A DNA stretch of 64,000 nucleotides from Dietzia psychralcaliphila (GTDB lineage: Bacteria; Actinomycetota; Actinomycetes; Mycobacteriales; Mycobacteriaceae), in assembly GCF_003096095.1 (NCBI RefSeq), contig NZ_CP015453.1, forward strand, positions 2,914,001-2,978,000. The letters run 5' to 3'. Shown here in pieces: positions 54,730 to 63,384 of this stretch. A program made the translations under genes and the position numbers. The notes under the pieces were generated by a model. That model made no database searches. It was not told the origin of the DNA and was given only the letters and a program-made list of their open reading frames with translations. Each line of letters starts with the position of its first letter. Within the stretch, counting starts at the first letter, position 1.

Positions 54730-56367
54730 ATGACCTCGACACAGCGCCCCATTTCTGACAACGTCGACGCACCCGAGGCACCCATCCCGCCGCCCGGATT
54801 CACCACGTCGTCGGGACCCGCCCTCCCCGTACTGGTTCCCGACGCGTTCGCCCGGTGGGACCCCGGCCAACAACGCGGCTACCTCGCCCAGCGAACGATC
54901 TACGCGGCCGAGGGACGCACGCTGGCCTATGCCTACGACTGTGTCCGTTCCGCCACAGATCGTTACGCCACAGATCGTTACGCCACAGATCGTTCCGCCA
55001 CCGATCGTTTTGCCACCGAGCACGACCGCCATCGTGATCCGTGGGAAACCGCCGCCACCATGATCAGCGCCTCCATGGCACTCTCCCGCCCCGGCGCATC
55101 CCGGCTGGTGACCACCGCGGTCGAACTGACCGAACGTCTTCCACGTACGGCTGCCCTTCTGGCGACCGGGTGGATAGGCATCCTCGCCGCCCACACCATC
55201 GCCGAGGAGACAGCCCTGGTGGCTGATCACCTGATGCCTGAACTCGACCGGCAGATCAGCGACGGGCTGGCCCCCACTAGGCGTAGGACCCACCCACCCA
55301 GGCTCGGGCCGCTGCGCAAGATGCTCACCAAGACCATCGCGGCCTGCGATCCCGTCGGCGCCGACGCCCGTGCCCAGCAGGCGCGTCGCGACCAGGACGT
55401 GGAGCTGGTGCCCCTCCAGGACGACCGGGCCATCATCACCGCCACGCTCACCGCCGAGGACGCCCTGGAGATCGCCGACCGCATCGAGGCCTTCGCCCGC
55501 ACCGCCTCACCGGACGACCCGCGCCCCCTGGGCCAACTCCGCGCAGCCGGGCTTCTCGCCCTGAGCCGCGGCTGGACCAGCCTGCCGGATCCGGACGGGG
55601 AACACCCCACCGACCCGGAGGCCCGGTCCTCCGCCCGCCGGGTGGTCATCCATGCCTATGACGACGGCACCCCGGACAACCGCGGCCTCACTCTCGCCGG
55701 GTACGGGCCGATCACCGGTCACACCGCGGAAGAACTGCAGCGAAGCGCCAGGCTGAGGATCGACTCGCTCTCCGAACTCGCCGACCCGGACACCACCGCA
55801 GCCCGGCGCCACGCCCCTTCGGAGGCGGTGTCTCGCTTCTGCCGGGGACGCGATGGGACGTGTGTGTTCCCCGGCTGCCAGACATCCGCGGAGAAGGCCG
55901 ACCTCGACCACATCATCCCCTTCGACCATGATCACCCTGACCGGGGCGGGCACACGACGTGCGACGACCTCGGCAGTCTCTGTCGTTTCCACCATCGACT
56001 CAAGACCGACGGTGTGTGGGCCTACTACCGGGACACCGACGGTTCGTACGTATGGCTCCACGGTCCCAATCACCCGGACAGGGACCCCGGAACCCGCATC
56101 TGGACCTTTCCCAGTGGGCCGCTCGCCGGCCACGCGGCACCGCAACACCCCGAGGCGAGCAGTCGCCAGCGGGAGGCGGCCGAGGCTGGCGAGACCGGCA
56201 GCGGTTCAGCCGAGTCCCGGAGGCGACCCCACCTGCGTCACCGTCGCGAAGCAGAACGTCAGAAGCTTCGTGCGCAGGCGCGACTGCGGCGACAGACCGA
56301 GCGGACCGGACCGAGTGCCCCGCAGACATCGTCGTCTCCGGCGTCGGACGACGAGCCGCCGTTCTGA
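54730..56367 (+). CDS. DUF222/13E12-family HNH endonuclease
   Basis: A 545-residue protein with a DUF222 domain in the first ~350 residues (ITATLTAEDALEIADRIEAFARTASPDDPRPLGQLRAAGLLAL). A C-terminal HNH nuclease motif follows, CVFPGCQTSAEKADLDHIIPFDHDHP ... GGHTTCDDLGSLCRFHHRLK, with the zinc cysteines and H-N(D)-H residues in place. An Arg/Gln-rich tail follows the nuclease. ATG 54730 was chosen; the upstream extension crosses the palindrome. Such genes occur in many copies in mycobacteria and relatives and behave like repeat families; the biological role is not settled. Contains a five-unit repeat near residues 73-97. Confidence 0.9.
   Translation: MTSTQRPISDNVDAPEAPIPPPGFTTSSGPALPVLVPDAFARWDPGQQRGYLAQRTIYAAEGRTLAYAYDCVRSATDRYATDRYATDRSATDRFATEHDRHRDPWETAATMISASMALSRPGASRLVTTAVELTERLPRTAALLATGWIGILAAHTIAEETALVADHLMPELDRQISDGLAPTRRRTHPPRLGPLRKMLTKTIAACDPVGADARAQQARRDQDVELVPLQDDRAIITATLTAEDALEIADRIEAFARTASPDDPRPLGQLRAAGLLALSRGWTSLPDPDGEHPTDPEARSSARRVVIHAYDDGTPDNRGLTLAGYGPITGHTAEELQRSARLRIDSLSELADPDTTAARRHAPSEAVSRFCRGRDGTCVFPGCQTSAEKADLDHIIPFDHDHPDRGGHTTCDDLGSLCRFHHRLKTDGVWAYYRDTDGSYVWLHGPNHPDRDPGTRIWTFPSGPLAGHAAPQHPEASSRQREAAEAGETGSGSAESRRRPHLRHRREAERQKLRAQARLRRQTERTGPSAPQTSSSPASDDEPPF
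54946..55020 (+). repeat. Five 15-bp tandem repeats within the HNH gene
   Basis: Units CGTTMCGCCACAGAT at 54946, 54961, 54976, 54991 and 55006 (the last two drift to CCACCGA) encode R-[SYF]-A-T-D/E repeats. Frame is preserved, so copy-number changes would only vary the length of a linker before the DUF222 core. Confidence 0.9.
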
Positions 56368-56390
56368 TGAGATGCGCGCGACCGGCGACG

Positions 56391-57941
56391 TCAGAAGCGC
56401 GAACGCGTCGGGTACCACCCGTCGGAGCTGTTGTGTGGACCGATGGACCCGACCTCGATGTGCTCGAACGACGCGAAGTCCCGGGCGAGCCGGCCCCAGT
56501 TCTCGCGGGTGATCCCGGTGGTGATCGTCGACGCGATCCGCCCGATCCCACCGTAGATCCCCGAGAGCTGGTGCCCGGTCACCCCCATCGACGCGCGGGC
56601 ACCGGTCGAGAAGTGGTGCAGCCGGGCCAGCCACGGGGCGGTGCCCGGGTCGCGCTCGGTGAACTCAAAACCCGGGCCCAGGTACGGGCTGCGTCCGGCC
56701 GGGTGGTCGACCGCGGGAGAGTGGCGGTCGGACCACAGTGCGATGTCGTCGACGAACTCGGCGAGCTCCGGACGCATCCCCAGATCCACCTGATAACCGG
56801 TCGCGGCCAGCACAACGTCCGCGTGGAACCGACCTCTGGTGGTGTCGATCGCGATCTCCTGCCCACCGGTGTCGGCGTGGACCATCGAGGCCGAATTCCA
56901 CCCACAGCCGGTGTGCAGGGCGAAACCGGAGTGGGTGAAGCACCGCCACACCGCGTGCTGTGTGGGCGGTTGGGGAAGGCCCCCGGACATCACGCCGAAG
57001 TCCCACTTGCTCTGATCGTCGAGGTCGTAGAAGCGTTCCTGCATGCCCGGGAACTCCATCCACCGCAGCGGGTTGGAGGCCGGGACCGTTGCGCGTCGTA
57101 CGAACACGTGGGCCCGGACGGCGCCGTGGTCCAGCGCGGTGGCCGCGTTGTCGAATCCGGAGGCGCCGCCGCCCAGCACCGCCACCCGCAGGCCCCGCAG
57201 CGCGGTGAAGTCGATCGGGTCCTCCGTGTGGAACCAGCGCTCGCGGGGCAACGACGAGGAGAGGAACTCCGGCACGCGCACCCCGCCTCCGCCCGCGAGC
57301 CCGAGCGCACAGACGATGCGCCTGGCTGTCAGCGTGGTCTCCCGGCCATCCGGACCGCACAGCTCCACGGAGAACGGCCCGTCCGGGGTGGTGGGACGGT
57401 GAATCGCGGTGACCCGCGTCAGGTGCTGAACGGGGACCCCTGTGACCTCCCGGTACCAGCGCAGGTAGTCGTTCCAGTCCAGGCGGGGAACGAGCTCCAC
57501 CGCGGCCCAGGCGGCCTCTCCGTAGACGGCCTCGAACCAGCGGCGGACGTGCAGGGAGGGAACGTCGAACTCGATCCCCCTCATGTGTTTGGGGCTGCGC
57601 AGGGTGTGCATGCGGGCATAGCGATCCCAGCAGCCCACCTCATGCTCCGGGCCGTCGTCCACCACCAGGACGCGGTCGATCCGTTGGCGCTGCAGCGCGA
57701 ACGCTGTGCCCAGGCCTGCCTGCCCGCCGCCGATCACCAGGACGTCGAGCTCAGTGGACCCGGGCGCGCGGGGGATCCAGTCACGGGCGTGGCTGGTGGT
57801 GGCGATGTCCTCGTGCACACGGGCCCGGAGTGTCGCCAGGCGAGCGCCGGCGTCGGAGAGGCGGCGGGAGGTCTGGACCTCCGCCGCGGGGTCAGGAGAC
57901 ACGGGATCAGGAGAAACGGGATCGGAGGTCACGGCGGTCAT
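56391..57941 (-). CDS. FAD/NAD(P)-binding monooxygenase-like protein
   Basis: A 516-residue flavoprotein of the FMO/BVMO-like group. It has the first Rossmann motif VLVIGGGQAGLGTAFALQR (~residue 65), RYARMHTLRSPKHMRGIEFDVPSLHVRRWFEAVYG, a second dinucleotide motif VAVLGGGASGFDNAATAL (~235), and VVLAATGYQVDLGMRPEL, the ATGY motif of class B monooxygenases. The C terminus has YLGPGFEFTERDPGTAPWLARLHHF. The ATG 57941 was chosen; the N-terminal ~45 residues include SPDPVSPDP repeats. A GlnR-like box at 58117-58143 and a hairpin lie upstream, suggesting nitrogen-responsive control; substrate unknown. Confidence 0.85.
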   Translation of the reverse strand: MTAVTSDPVSPDPVSPDPAAEVQTSRRLSDAGARLATLRARVHEDIATTSHARDWIPRAPGSTELDVLVIGGGQAGLGTAFALQRQRIDRVLVVDDGPEHEVGCWDRYARMHTLRSPKHMRGIEFDVPSLHVRRWFEAVYGEAAWAAVELVPRLDWNDYLRWYREVTGVPVQHLTRVTAIHRPTTPDGPFSVELCGPDGRETTLTARRIVCALGLAGGGGVRVPEFLSSSLPRERWFHTEDPIDFTALRGLRVAVLGGGASGFDNAATALDHGAVRAHVFVRRATVPASNPLRWMEFPGMQERFYDLDDQSKWDFGVMSGGLPQPPTQHAVWRCFTHSGFALHTGCGWNSASMVHADTGGQEIAIDTTRGRFHADVVLAATGYQVDLGMRPELAEFVDDIALWSDRHSPAVDHPAGRSPYLGPGFEFTERDPGTAPWLARLHHFSTGARASMGVTGHQLSGIYGGIGRIASTITTGITRENWGRLARDFASFEHIEVGSIGPHNSSDGWYPTRSRF

Positions 57942-58041
57942 GGCGGAGGAGCTCCTGGGTTCAGCGGGCCCGGATCGATGTCCCGGGCCCACCCGGGTCC
58001 TGTGCCCGGGCGGACACCACGGCGATGCCTGACTGATGACT

Positions 58042-58071
58042 CGGCCGCCGCGCCGTGGGACGCGGCGGCCG
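58042..58071 (-). terminator. Hairpin downstream of allantoicase
   Basis: Perfect 11-bp arms CGGCCGCCGCG (58042-58052) and CGCGGCGGCCG (58061-58071) with an 8-nt loop. It would end the allantoin operon, or attenuate a transcript started at the GlnR-like box just upstream toward the monooxygenase gene. Confidence 0.6.
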
Positions 58072-58116
58072 GATCGGCGGGGCCGACCGCACCATCGTGG
58101 TGTCGATCCCGAGTCT

Positions 58117-58143
58117 GGCACCGTGGTTTTTCGGCCGTGTTAC
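58117..58143 (-). promoter_or_regulatory. GlnR-like box at the end of allantoicase
   Basis: On the minus strand GTAAC-N6-GAAAA-N6-GTGCC; the first half-site contains the TAA stop codon of allantoicase. Spacing is exact and the central half differs from GaAAC in one base. It points toward the monooxygenase gene. Confidence 0.5.
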
Positions 58144-59234
58144 GAGTGCATGAGCCCGGTGTGCCGGGCCGCGGCGATCCGTGCGGCGAGCTGATCGAGG
58201 GCCTCAGTACTCAGCTTGCCGTGGACGCGCAGGCGGGCGATACCACCGTCCGGGAACACGTCGATCCGGACGAACCGCACAGGCTCCGCCGCGACCGTCC
58301 CCGTCTCTGCGCCGGTCCCCGTCCCTGGCCCTGCACCCGGTCCCGGTTCCGGTCCCACGAGGAAACGGTGTCGGCAGTCCGGTTGCAGTGGCGTCCGCGG
58401 AACGAGCTCCACCCACCGGTCGGGGTGTCCGAGGTCCTCCGCGCGGGTGATCCCACGAAGTGACGCCGACCCCGGGGCGTTACCGATGTAGTAAGAGGTG
58501 TCGATCTCCACGTGGTCGATCGTCCCTGGTCCCGCGAGGGCCACGGTCACGTGGTCGTTGCCCCCCTCGCGACGCCGAGCGTTCTCCCAGCCCTCCCCCA
58601 TGACGCGGGATCGGCCGGGGGCGATGATGTTGGCCGGCGAGGAGTAGAACAGGTCCGAGCAGTCGACCACCTGCCCACCGTTCTCGGCGGCCGCCAGGTC
58701 GACGGTCCCGCGCAGGAACGTCGGGTCGGGAGTCGGCTCACCGTGGACTCGCAGGCGCGCGACACCGCCGTCGGGGATCATCCGTAGCCGCACATGCGTC
58801 ACCGGCACGGAATCGGCCACCGCGAAGTGGTTGCGGTGGTCCCCCTCCGCGGCGGATTCCGGCACCAGCGGCCACCAGTGGGCACCCGAGAGTTCATCGA
58901 CGTCCGGGTAGCCGTCGATCCACGCCCCGTCCACCGCGACCTGCGAGGGGAAGTTGCCGCGGAAGAAGGCCGTGTCCACCACCACCCCGCGCACCACGCC
59001 CGGCACCCCGAGGCGGACGATCGCCGCATCCTCACCGGGCGTGCGCCGCCGGCGGGTCTCCCAGCCGTCGTAGACCTTGCCCTTGTGGCCGAACAGGGCC
59101 GGGTCGAACGCCGGCTCGGCGGGCAGGATCAGATTCTCCTTCTCGGCGAAGAACTCGTCGTCGGCGTACACGACGCTGCCGGCCAACGCGCGGGAGGCGA
59201 GGTCGGGCAGCGAGAGGAAGTCGGGCTCGGTCAT
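58140..59234 (-). CDS. alc: Allantoicase
   Basis: A 364-residue allantoicase that cleaves allantoate to (S)-ureidoglycolate and urea. Two homologous jelly-roll halves are evident: the first with VYADDEFFAEKENLILP, GKVYDGWETRRRRTPGEDAAIVRLGVPGVVRGVVVDTAFFRGNFPSQVAVDG and GGVARLRVHGEP; the second with SPANIIAPGRSRVMGEGWENARRREGGNDHVTVALAGPGTIDHVEIDTSYYIGNAPGSASL and GGIARLRVHG. A Pro/Gly/Thr repeat (GPEPGPGAGPGTGTGAETGT) sits in a surface loop. The start overlaps the allantoinase stop. Urea produced here can enter the urease encoded at 33-37 kb. Confidence 0.96.
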   Translation of the reverse strand: MTEPDFLSLPDLASRALAGSVVYADDEFFAEKENLILPAEPAFDPALFGHKGKVYDGWETRRRRTPGEDAAIVRLGVPGVVRGVVVDTAFFRGNFPSQVAVDGAWIDGYPDVDELSGAHWWPLVPESAAEGDHRNHFAVADSVPVTHVRLRMIPDGGVARLRVHGEPTPDPTFLRGTVDLAAAENGGQVVDCSDLFYSSPANIIAPGRSRVMGEGWENARRREGGNDHVTVALAGPGTIDHVEIDTSYYIGNAPGSASLRGITRAEDLGHPDRWVELVPRTPLQPDCRHRFLVGPEPGPGAGPGTGTGAETGTVAAEPVRFVRIDVFPDGGIARLRVHGKLSTEALDQLAARIAAARHTGLMHS

Positions 59235-60676
59235 CCGAGGGTCTCCGTTCGAGAGGGCGAGAGCGCGTCGGCCCAGGCGGGCAGGGTGGCGGGCTGGGTG
59301 GTTGGCGTGACAGCTGACGCCGGTCGGAAGACGGCCGCGCCCGCGGCGGGGTCGTGGAGGTCGATGCGCTGGCCGGCGAGGTAGACCTCGCGCACCACGC
59401 CGCCGAGTGCCCGCTCGGCATAAGCGGTGACGGGGTTCTTGTGCTGCAGCCGCTCGGGCAGGACCACGAACGCCTCGTCGGGGGCAAGGACCACCAGATC
59501 GGCGCGGGCTCCGGGGCGGATCGCTCCGCGGTCGGTCAGCCCGGCGAACTCTGCGGGGCCAGAGGACATCCACCGGACGACGTCGGGCAAACCCATTCCG
59601 CGCAGCCGTGCCTCCGACCAGATGATCGGCAGGCCCAGCTGCACGGAGGCGATTCCGCCCCACGCCTGGCCGAAATCTCCGGTGTCGAACCGCTTGAGTT
59701 CGGGCACGCACGGCGAGTGGTCGGAGACCACCAGGTCGATGGTCCCGTCGCGCAGCCCCTCCCACAGCCGCTCGCGGTTTCCCGCCTCGCGGATCGGGGG
59801 GCAGCACTTGTAGTGGGTGGCGCCGGGTTGGATCTCCTCGGAGAACAGCGACAGATAGTGCGGGCACGTCTCCACCGTCAGGGGCAGGCCCTCCGCCTTG
59901 GCCTCCCGGATCAGCGGCAGGGCGTCGGCGGCTGACAGGTGCAGGATGTGGGTCCGGCACCCGGTGCGGCGGACGCCATCGATGACCTGAGCCACCGCGC
60001 GGACCTCTGCGGAGACCGGGCGTGAGTCCAGGAATCCGGCGTAGTCCGGCCCGTCGGGCGGCGGCTGCGCGTCGATGGTGCCGGCGTCCTCGGCGTGCAC
60101 GATGAGCAGCCCGCCGAAACCGGCGATCTCGGTCATCGCCGCCAGCATCTGGGCCGGGTCCAGCGGCGGGAACTCGTCTATCCCCGAGTGCAGCAGGAAG
60201 CACTTGAACCCGAACACCCCGCGGTCCCACAGCTCGCGCAGCCGGCCGAGGTTCTCGGGGACAGCTCCACCCCAGAAACCGGCGTCCACGTGAAGTTTCC
60301 CCGCCGCGCTGGCCAGCTTGGCGTCGAGCGCGGCGGGACTGGTGGTCACCGGGCTGGAGTTGAGAGGCATGTCGATCAGGGTGGTCACGCCGCCGCACGC
60401 GGCAGCTCGGGTGGCGCTGACGAACCCCTCCCAGTCGGTGCGGCCGGGCTCGTTGACGTGCACGTGGGTGTCCACCAGGCCGGGCAGCAGCACCACGTCG
60501 TCACCCAGATCCACGACGTCCGTACCGGCCGGCGTCGGGGAGGTCGGGGCAGCGGGTCCGGTCTCGACGGCCAGGATGATCCCGCCGGAGACCGTCACGG
60601 TGGCCGGCACGATCTCAGAGCCGACCACTGCCCGGTGCGCGCGGAAGACGATCTCGGGGACACCGCGTGCACTCAT
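59231..60676 (-). CDS. allB: Allantoinase
   Basis: A 481-residue dihydroorotase-like amidohydrolase that opens allantoin to allantoate. Metal motifs are GLVDTHVHVNEPGRTDWEGF (HxH), GVFGFKCFLLHSGIDEFPP (carbamylated Lys), LIVHAEDAG, THILHLSAADAL, and VSDHSPCVPELKRF with the metal Asp. GGITTLIDMPLNSSP-like and GAIRPGARADLVVL segments are standard for AllB. It overlaps both neighbours (ATGA), placing allantoinase and allantoicase under one promoter upstream of the 2OG oxygenase. Confidence 0.96.
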   Translation of the reverse strand: MSARGVPEIVFRAHRAVVGSEIVPATVTVSGGIILAVETGPAAPTSPTPAGTDVVDLGDDVVLLPGLVDTHVHVNEPGRTDWEGFVSATRAAACGGVTTLIDMPLNSSPVTTSPAALDAKLASAAGKLHVDAGFWGGAVPENLGRLRELWDRGVFGFKCFLLHSGIDEFPPLDPAQMLAAMTEIAGFGGLLIVHAEDAGTIDAQPPPDGPDYAGFLDSRPVSAEVRAVAQVIDGVRRTGCRTHILHLSAADALPLIREAKAEGLPLTVETCPHYLSLFSEEIQPGATHYKCCPPIREAGNRERLWEGLRDGTIDLVVSDHSPCVPELKRFDTGDFGQAWGGIASVQLGLPIIWSEARLRGMGLPDVVRWMSSGPAEFAGLTDRGAIRPGARADLVVLAPDEAFVVLPERLQHKNPVTAYAERALGGVVREVYLAGQRIDLHDPAAGAAVFRPASAVTPTTQPATLPAWADALSPSRTETLG

Positions 60677-62202
60677 GCCGTGGTCTCCGCGCTGTCGGGG
60701 ACGTGCTCGCAGTGGTGGGCCTGGTCGTCGTTGCAGCCCTGTCCGGTGCCCGGGCGCCGGAGCCGGTCGAGCGTGGCCCTGTCGACGCCGGCCAGCTGGG
60801 CCACCTCCCCGGCAGTGGTGGCCCCGCAGTCCAGCGCGCGCAAGCAGAAATCGGCCAGTGCGCGGGCGGTGGCCGGTTCGTCGAGGTATCCGGCCGCCAC
60901 CTGGGCTCCTGAGGGAGTGGTGCCGAGGTAGGCGGCGATCCGGGCGCAGGCCGCGGGGAGCGAGCGCCGGTAGAACGCGTAGGTGGCCACGTACCGGGAG
61001 ACCAGCTGCGCGGGATGCAGGTCCCAGCCCTGGTAGAAACCCCGGCGCAGGGAACGGTCGACCAGCCGCGCGTGCAGACGCCACGCCTCGTACACATCCG
61101 CCCGGTCGCCGACGGGCAGCCGGTTGGTGGAGCCGTCCGAGAGCGCCACCCCGGTCCCGGCGGCGGCGACCTGCATGACGGACTTGGCGTGGTCGGCGGC
61201 CGGGTGGTCCATCGCCTGGTACTCGGCGGCGATCCCGCAGGCGGCCGAGTAGTCGTAGGTGCCGTAGTGCAGCCCGATGCAGCGTCGATCGGAGGCGTGC
61301 ACCAGCCGTCCCACCAGGGCGGATCCGTCGGGCCCGCAGATCGACTGCGGGGTCTCGATCTGGATCTCGAACCCGATGCTCCGCTCGGCCAGCCCGCAGG
61401 TCTGCTCGAGATCGCGGCACATCCGGACCATGGCGCGCACCTGGTCCACCGAGGTGACCTTGGGCAGGGTCGGCCGAAAGTGGCTCAGCACGTCCCCGTG
61501 CACGCTGCCGGGTAGGCCGCCGGGCACGCTGCCGGGCACCCCGCCCCCCGCCGCGAGCCCGCTGACGAACCGCGTGAAGGTGCGGATCCCCCGCCGGCGG
61601 GTGGCCGGGTCGAGGGAACCGAACCGAAGCCCCCAGAACGGAGGGAGCGACGACGACAGCGACGACGACGAGGTCGGCCCCCGCCCCGCCGCCGCTGCGT
61701 GCAAAGTCAGCAGGTCTGCCAGCACCCGATCCACGTGCGCGTCCTCGTCGCGGTCGAGGTCACCGGCGGGCACGCCGCGCTGGGTGAAACCGTCCTCGAA
61801 GTCGATGCGCAGGTCCTCGACGGGTTCCCGCTCGAGTTTGCCCCTCACGAGCGCATGGAGGGCTGCGGCCTCGGAGTGGGTGCGCGCCTCGTCGTCGTCG
61901 CCCCCAATGCCTGGTCCCCCTGACAGCACGTCCCCGAACACAGTCACCAACGCGGCGGCGTCCGGCAGGTGGGCGTCGAACGCCTCGAGCGCGGCCGCAC
62001 CCACCTCGGCCACCACGCCGGCGTGGACGCGCTCGGCCGGCAGATACAGGGTGTGGACGGGGTGGCGGGTGACGGGTGGGCCGGGGAACCGCTCGGCGAG
62101 ATCGGCGTCGGCCGCGGCCAGATCGGCGGCCAGCGCGACGGAAAGGGAGTCAGCTAGTGCGTCCGACAGCGCGTCGGCGGGGCCGTCCAGTCCTGTGCTC
62201 AC
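60673..62202 (-). CDS. DUF6986 aldolase/lyase-like protein of the allantoin operon
   Basis: A 509-residue protein resembling the HpcH/HpaI-CitE TIM-barrel group. It shows DLRIDFEDGF near residue 130, PKVTSVDQVRAMVRMC, IGFEIQIETPQSI (metal-binding Glu strand), HYGTYDYSAACGI (Asp), and VYEAWRLHARLVDRSLRRGFYQGWDLHPAQL. The fold subgroup includes citrate-lyase-beta, malyl-CoA lyases and malate-synthase-like enzymes, all acting on glyoxylate or oxaloacetate. Location between the oxygenase and allantoinase suggests that it handles ureidoglycolate or glyoxylate. Ser-rich and Gly/Pro-rich insertions (SSSSLSSSLPP; GGVPGSVPGGLPGSV) are local oddities. GTG start overlaps the upstream stop. Confidence 0.75.
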   Translation of the reverse strand: MSTGLDGPADALSDALADSLSVALAADLAAADADLAERFPGPPVTRHPVHTLYLPAERVHAGVVAEVGAAALEAFDAHLPDAAALVTVFGDVLSGGPGIGGDDDEARTHSEAAALHALVRGKLEREPVEDLRIDFEDGFTQRGVPAGDLDRDEDAHVDRVLADLLTLHAAAAGRGPTSSSSLSSSLPPFWGLRFGSLDPATRRRGIRTFTRFVSGLAAGGGVPGSVPGGLPGSVHGDVLSHFRPTLPKVTSVDQVRAMVRMCRDLEQTCGLAERSIGFEIQIETPQSICGPDGSALVGRLVHASDRRCIGLHYGTYDYSAACGIAAEYQAMDHPAADHAKSVMQVAAAGTGVALSDGSTNRLPVGDRADVYEAWRLHARLVDRSLRRGFYQGWDLHPAQLVSRYVATYAFYRRSLPAACARIAAYLGTTPSGAQVAAGYLDEPATARALADFCLRALDCGATTAGEVAQLAGVDRATLDRLRRPGTGQGCNDDQAHHCEHVPDSAETTA

Positions 62203-63287
62203 CGGCGTTCCTGCTGCGCTGCCGCCAGGACGCGCGCGGCCTCGCGGACGGCCCCGGTGTTGGCCCGGCCCTGACGGGAGCCGGCGAGTTTGGCGGCGAT
62301 GTGGTCGCGCACGGTGATCGGCTCGTATGCGGTTGGATCGGCGCCGGGCAGGTCCGGCAGTGTGGCGACGATCGCGTCCACGTCGCCGTCGTGGAAGAAC
62401 GCCGCGGAGCGTCGGCGCACGATCCCGCCGTCGACGATCGGGGGCTTGACCCGGTGGAGCGTGGACATCCAACGGTCGCCGGTCAGACGTGCGGTCAGGT
62501 CCCCGAGGTTGACCAACAGTCCACCCTCGACCGGGTGGACGTCGTGCCACACCCCCTCCGTGGACAGGACCTGCAGGCCCGCCACGCGGTCGGCCCACAG
62601 CACGGTGACCAGGCCGAAGTCGGTGTGTTCGCCCATCCCGGTGAGGTCGCCGTCGAGAGCGACCGGTCCCGGGGGCAGGGCGTAGTTGTTCATCCGCAGC
62701 ACGTCGATCGAATGACCGGTGATCCCGGTGAACACCTCGGCCGGCACACCGAGCGCGTCGGCGAAGGCCCGGGTGAGGGTCCGCGCGACCCGCGAGGCCT
62801 CGGCGGAGTAGGCGTCCACCCGGGCCCGGAAGTCGCGGCAGTGCGGCCATACGTTGATCCCGTAGTCGGCCTCGTCCAGTGCCAGATCCGGGAAGGAGCG
62901 CGCCTCGACGCCCACGTTGAAGGCCTCGAAGAAGTCGTTCATCCGCCCGGCGGATTCGACCCCCAGGCTCAGGCTGAGCGTCTCGCTCTTCGGCGGGCTG
63001 TACCCGCGGTTGGCGCCGGCCACGCGGTAGCCGTTCTTGGTCTCGGGCGGCAGCGCGAAGAAGTCGTCGATCGCGGCGGCCAGCCCGTCGATCACCGCGT
63101 CGTCGATGCCGTGCCCGACGATCTGCATAAACCCGATGGAGGAGCACGCCGCATCGATCTCGCGGGCGACGCGCTGGCGGGCGGCAGGGTCGTCTCGGGA
63201 AGGGTCGCCGCCGGCGGTGTAGGGCGTCAGGTCGATCACCGGGACGCTGAATCCGGTCGGCGCGCTGGTCGCTGGTGGTGTGGTCAT
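62199..63287 (-). CDS. Fe(II)/2-oxoglutarate oxygenase (isopenicillin-N-synthase-like) of the allantoin operon
   Basis: A 362-residue member of the DIOX_N/2OG-FeII_Oxy family. It opens with SVPVIDLTPYTAGGDPSRDDPAARQRVAREIDAACSSIGFMQIVGHG and continues with FFALPPETKNGYRVAGANRGYSPPKSETLS. The iron site is in GEHTDFGLVTVLW (His, Asp) and STLHRVKPP (His), and RRRSAAFFHDGD supplies the Arg-x-Ser that binds the co-substrate. It heads the operon with DUF6986, allantoinase and allantoicase. The start 63287 follows GGGAGCGGAC. The substrate is not known; hydroxylation of a purine or ureide is an inference from location. Confidence 0.85.
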   Translation of the reverse strand: MTTPPATSAPTGFSVPVIDLTPYTAGGDPSRDDPAARQRVAREIDAACSSIGFMQIVGHGIDDAVIDGLAAAIDDFFALPPETKNGYRVAGANRGYSPPKSETLSLSLGVESAGRMNDFFEAFNVGVEARSFPDLALDEADYGINVWPHCRDFRARVDAYSAEASRVARTLTRAFADALGVPAEVFTGITGHSIDVLRMNNYALPPGPVALDGDLTGMGEHTDFGLVTVLWADRVAGLQVLSTEGVWHDVHPVEGGLLVNLGDLTARLTGDRWMSTLHRVKPPIVDGGIVRRRSAAFFHDGDVDAIVATLPDLPGADPTAYEPITVRDHIAAKLAGSRQGRANTGAVREAARVLAAAQQERR

Positions 63288-63340
63288 GTCCGCTCCCGGG
63301 GCTGGGGTGCCGGCCGAGGTGACGGGGGCCGGCGTACCGG

Positions 63341-63372
63341 GGCGCGGCCTGCCCGCGAGGGGTGGCCGCGCC
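63341..63372 (-). terminator. Hairpin between the MobA-like gene and the allantoin operon
   Basis: Perfect arms GGCGCGGCC (63341-63349) and GGCCGCGCC (63364-63372) with a 14-nt loop, 13 bp after the MobA-like stop. Possibly a terminator for that gene or a leader element of the allantoin operon. Confidence 0.45.
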
Positions 63373-63384
63373 GATGACCTTGTT

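Noticed and set aside
54946-55020. The regular 15-bp repeats as a short CRISPR-like array.
   Set aside because: Units abut without spacers, stay in frame with the HNH gene and are only 15 bp long.
54300-56367. The HNH gene and flanking palindromes as a transposon or intron.
   Set aside because: No transposase, terminal inverted repeats bounding the gene, or intron core structure is visible; only the dispersed palindrome family and a decayed duplication are supported.
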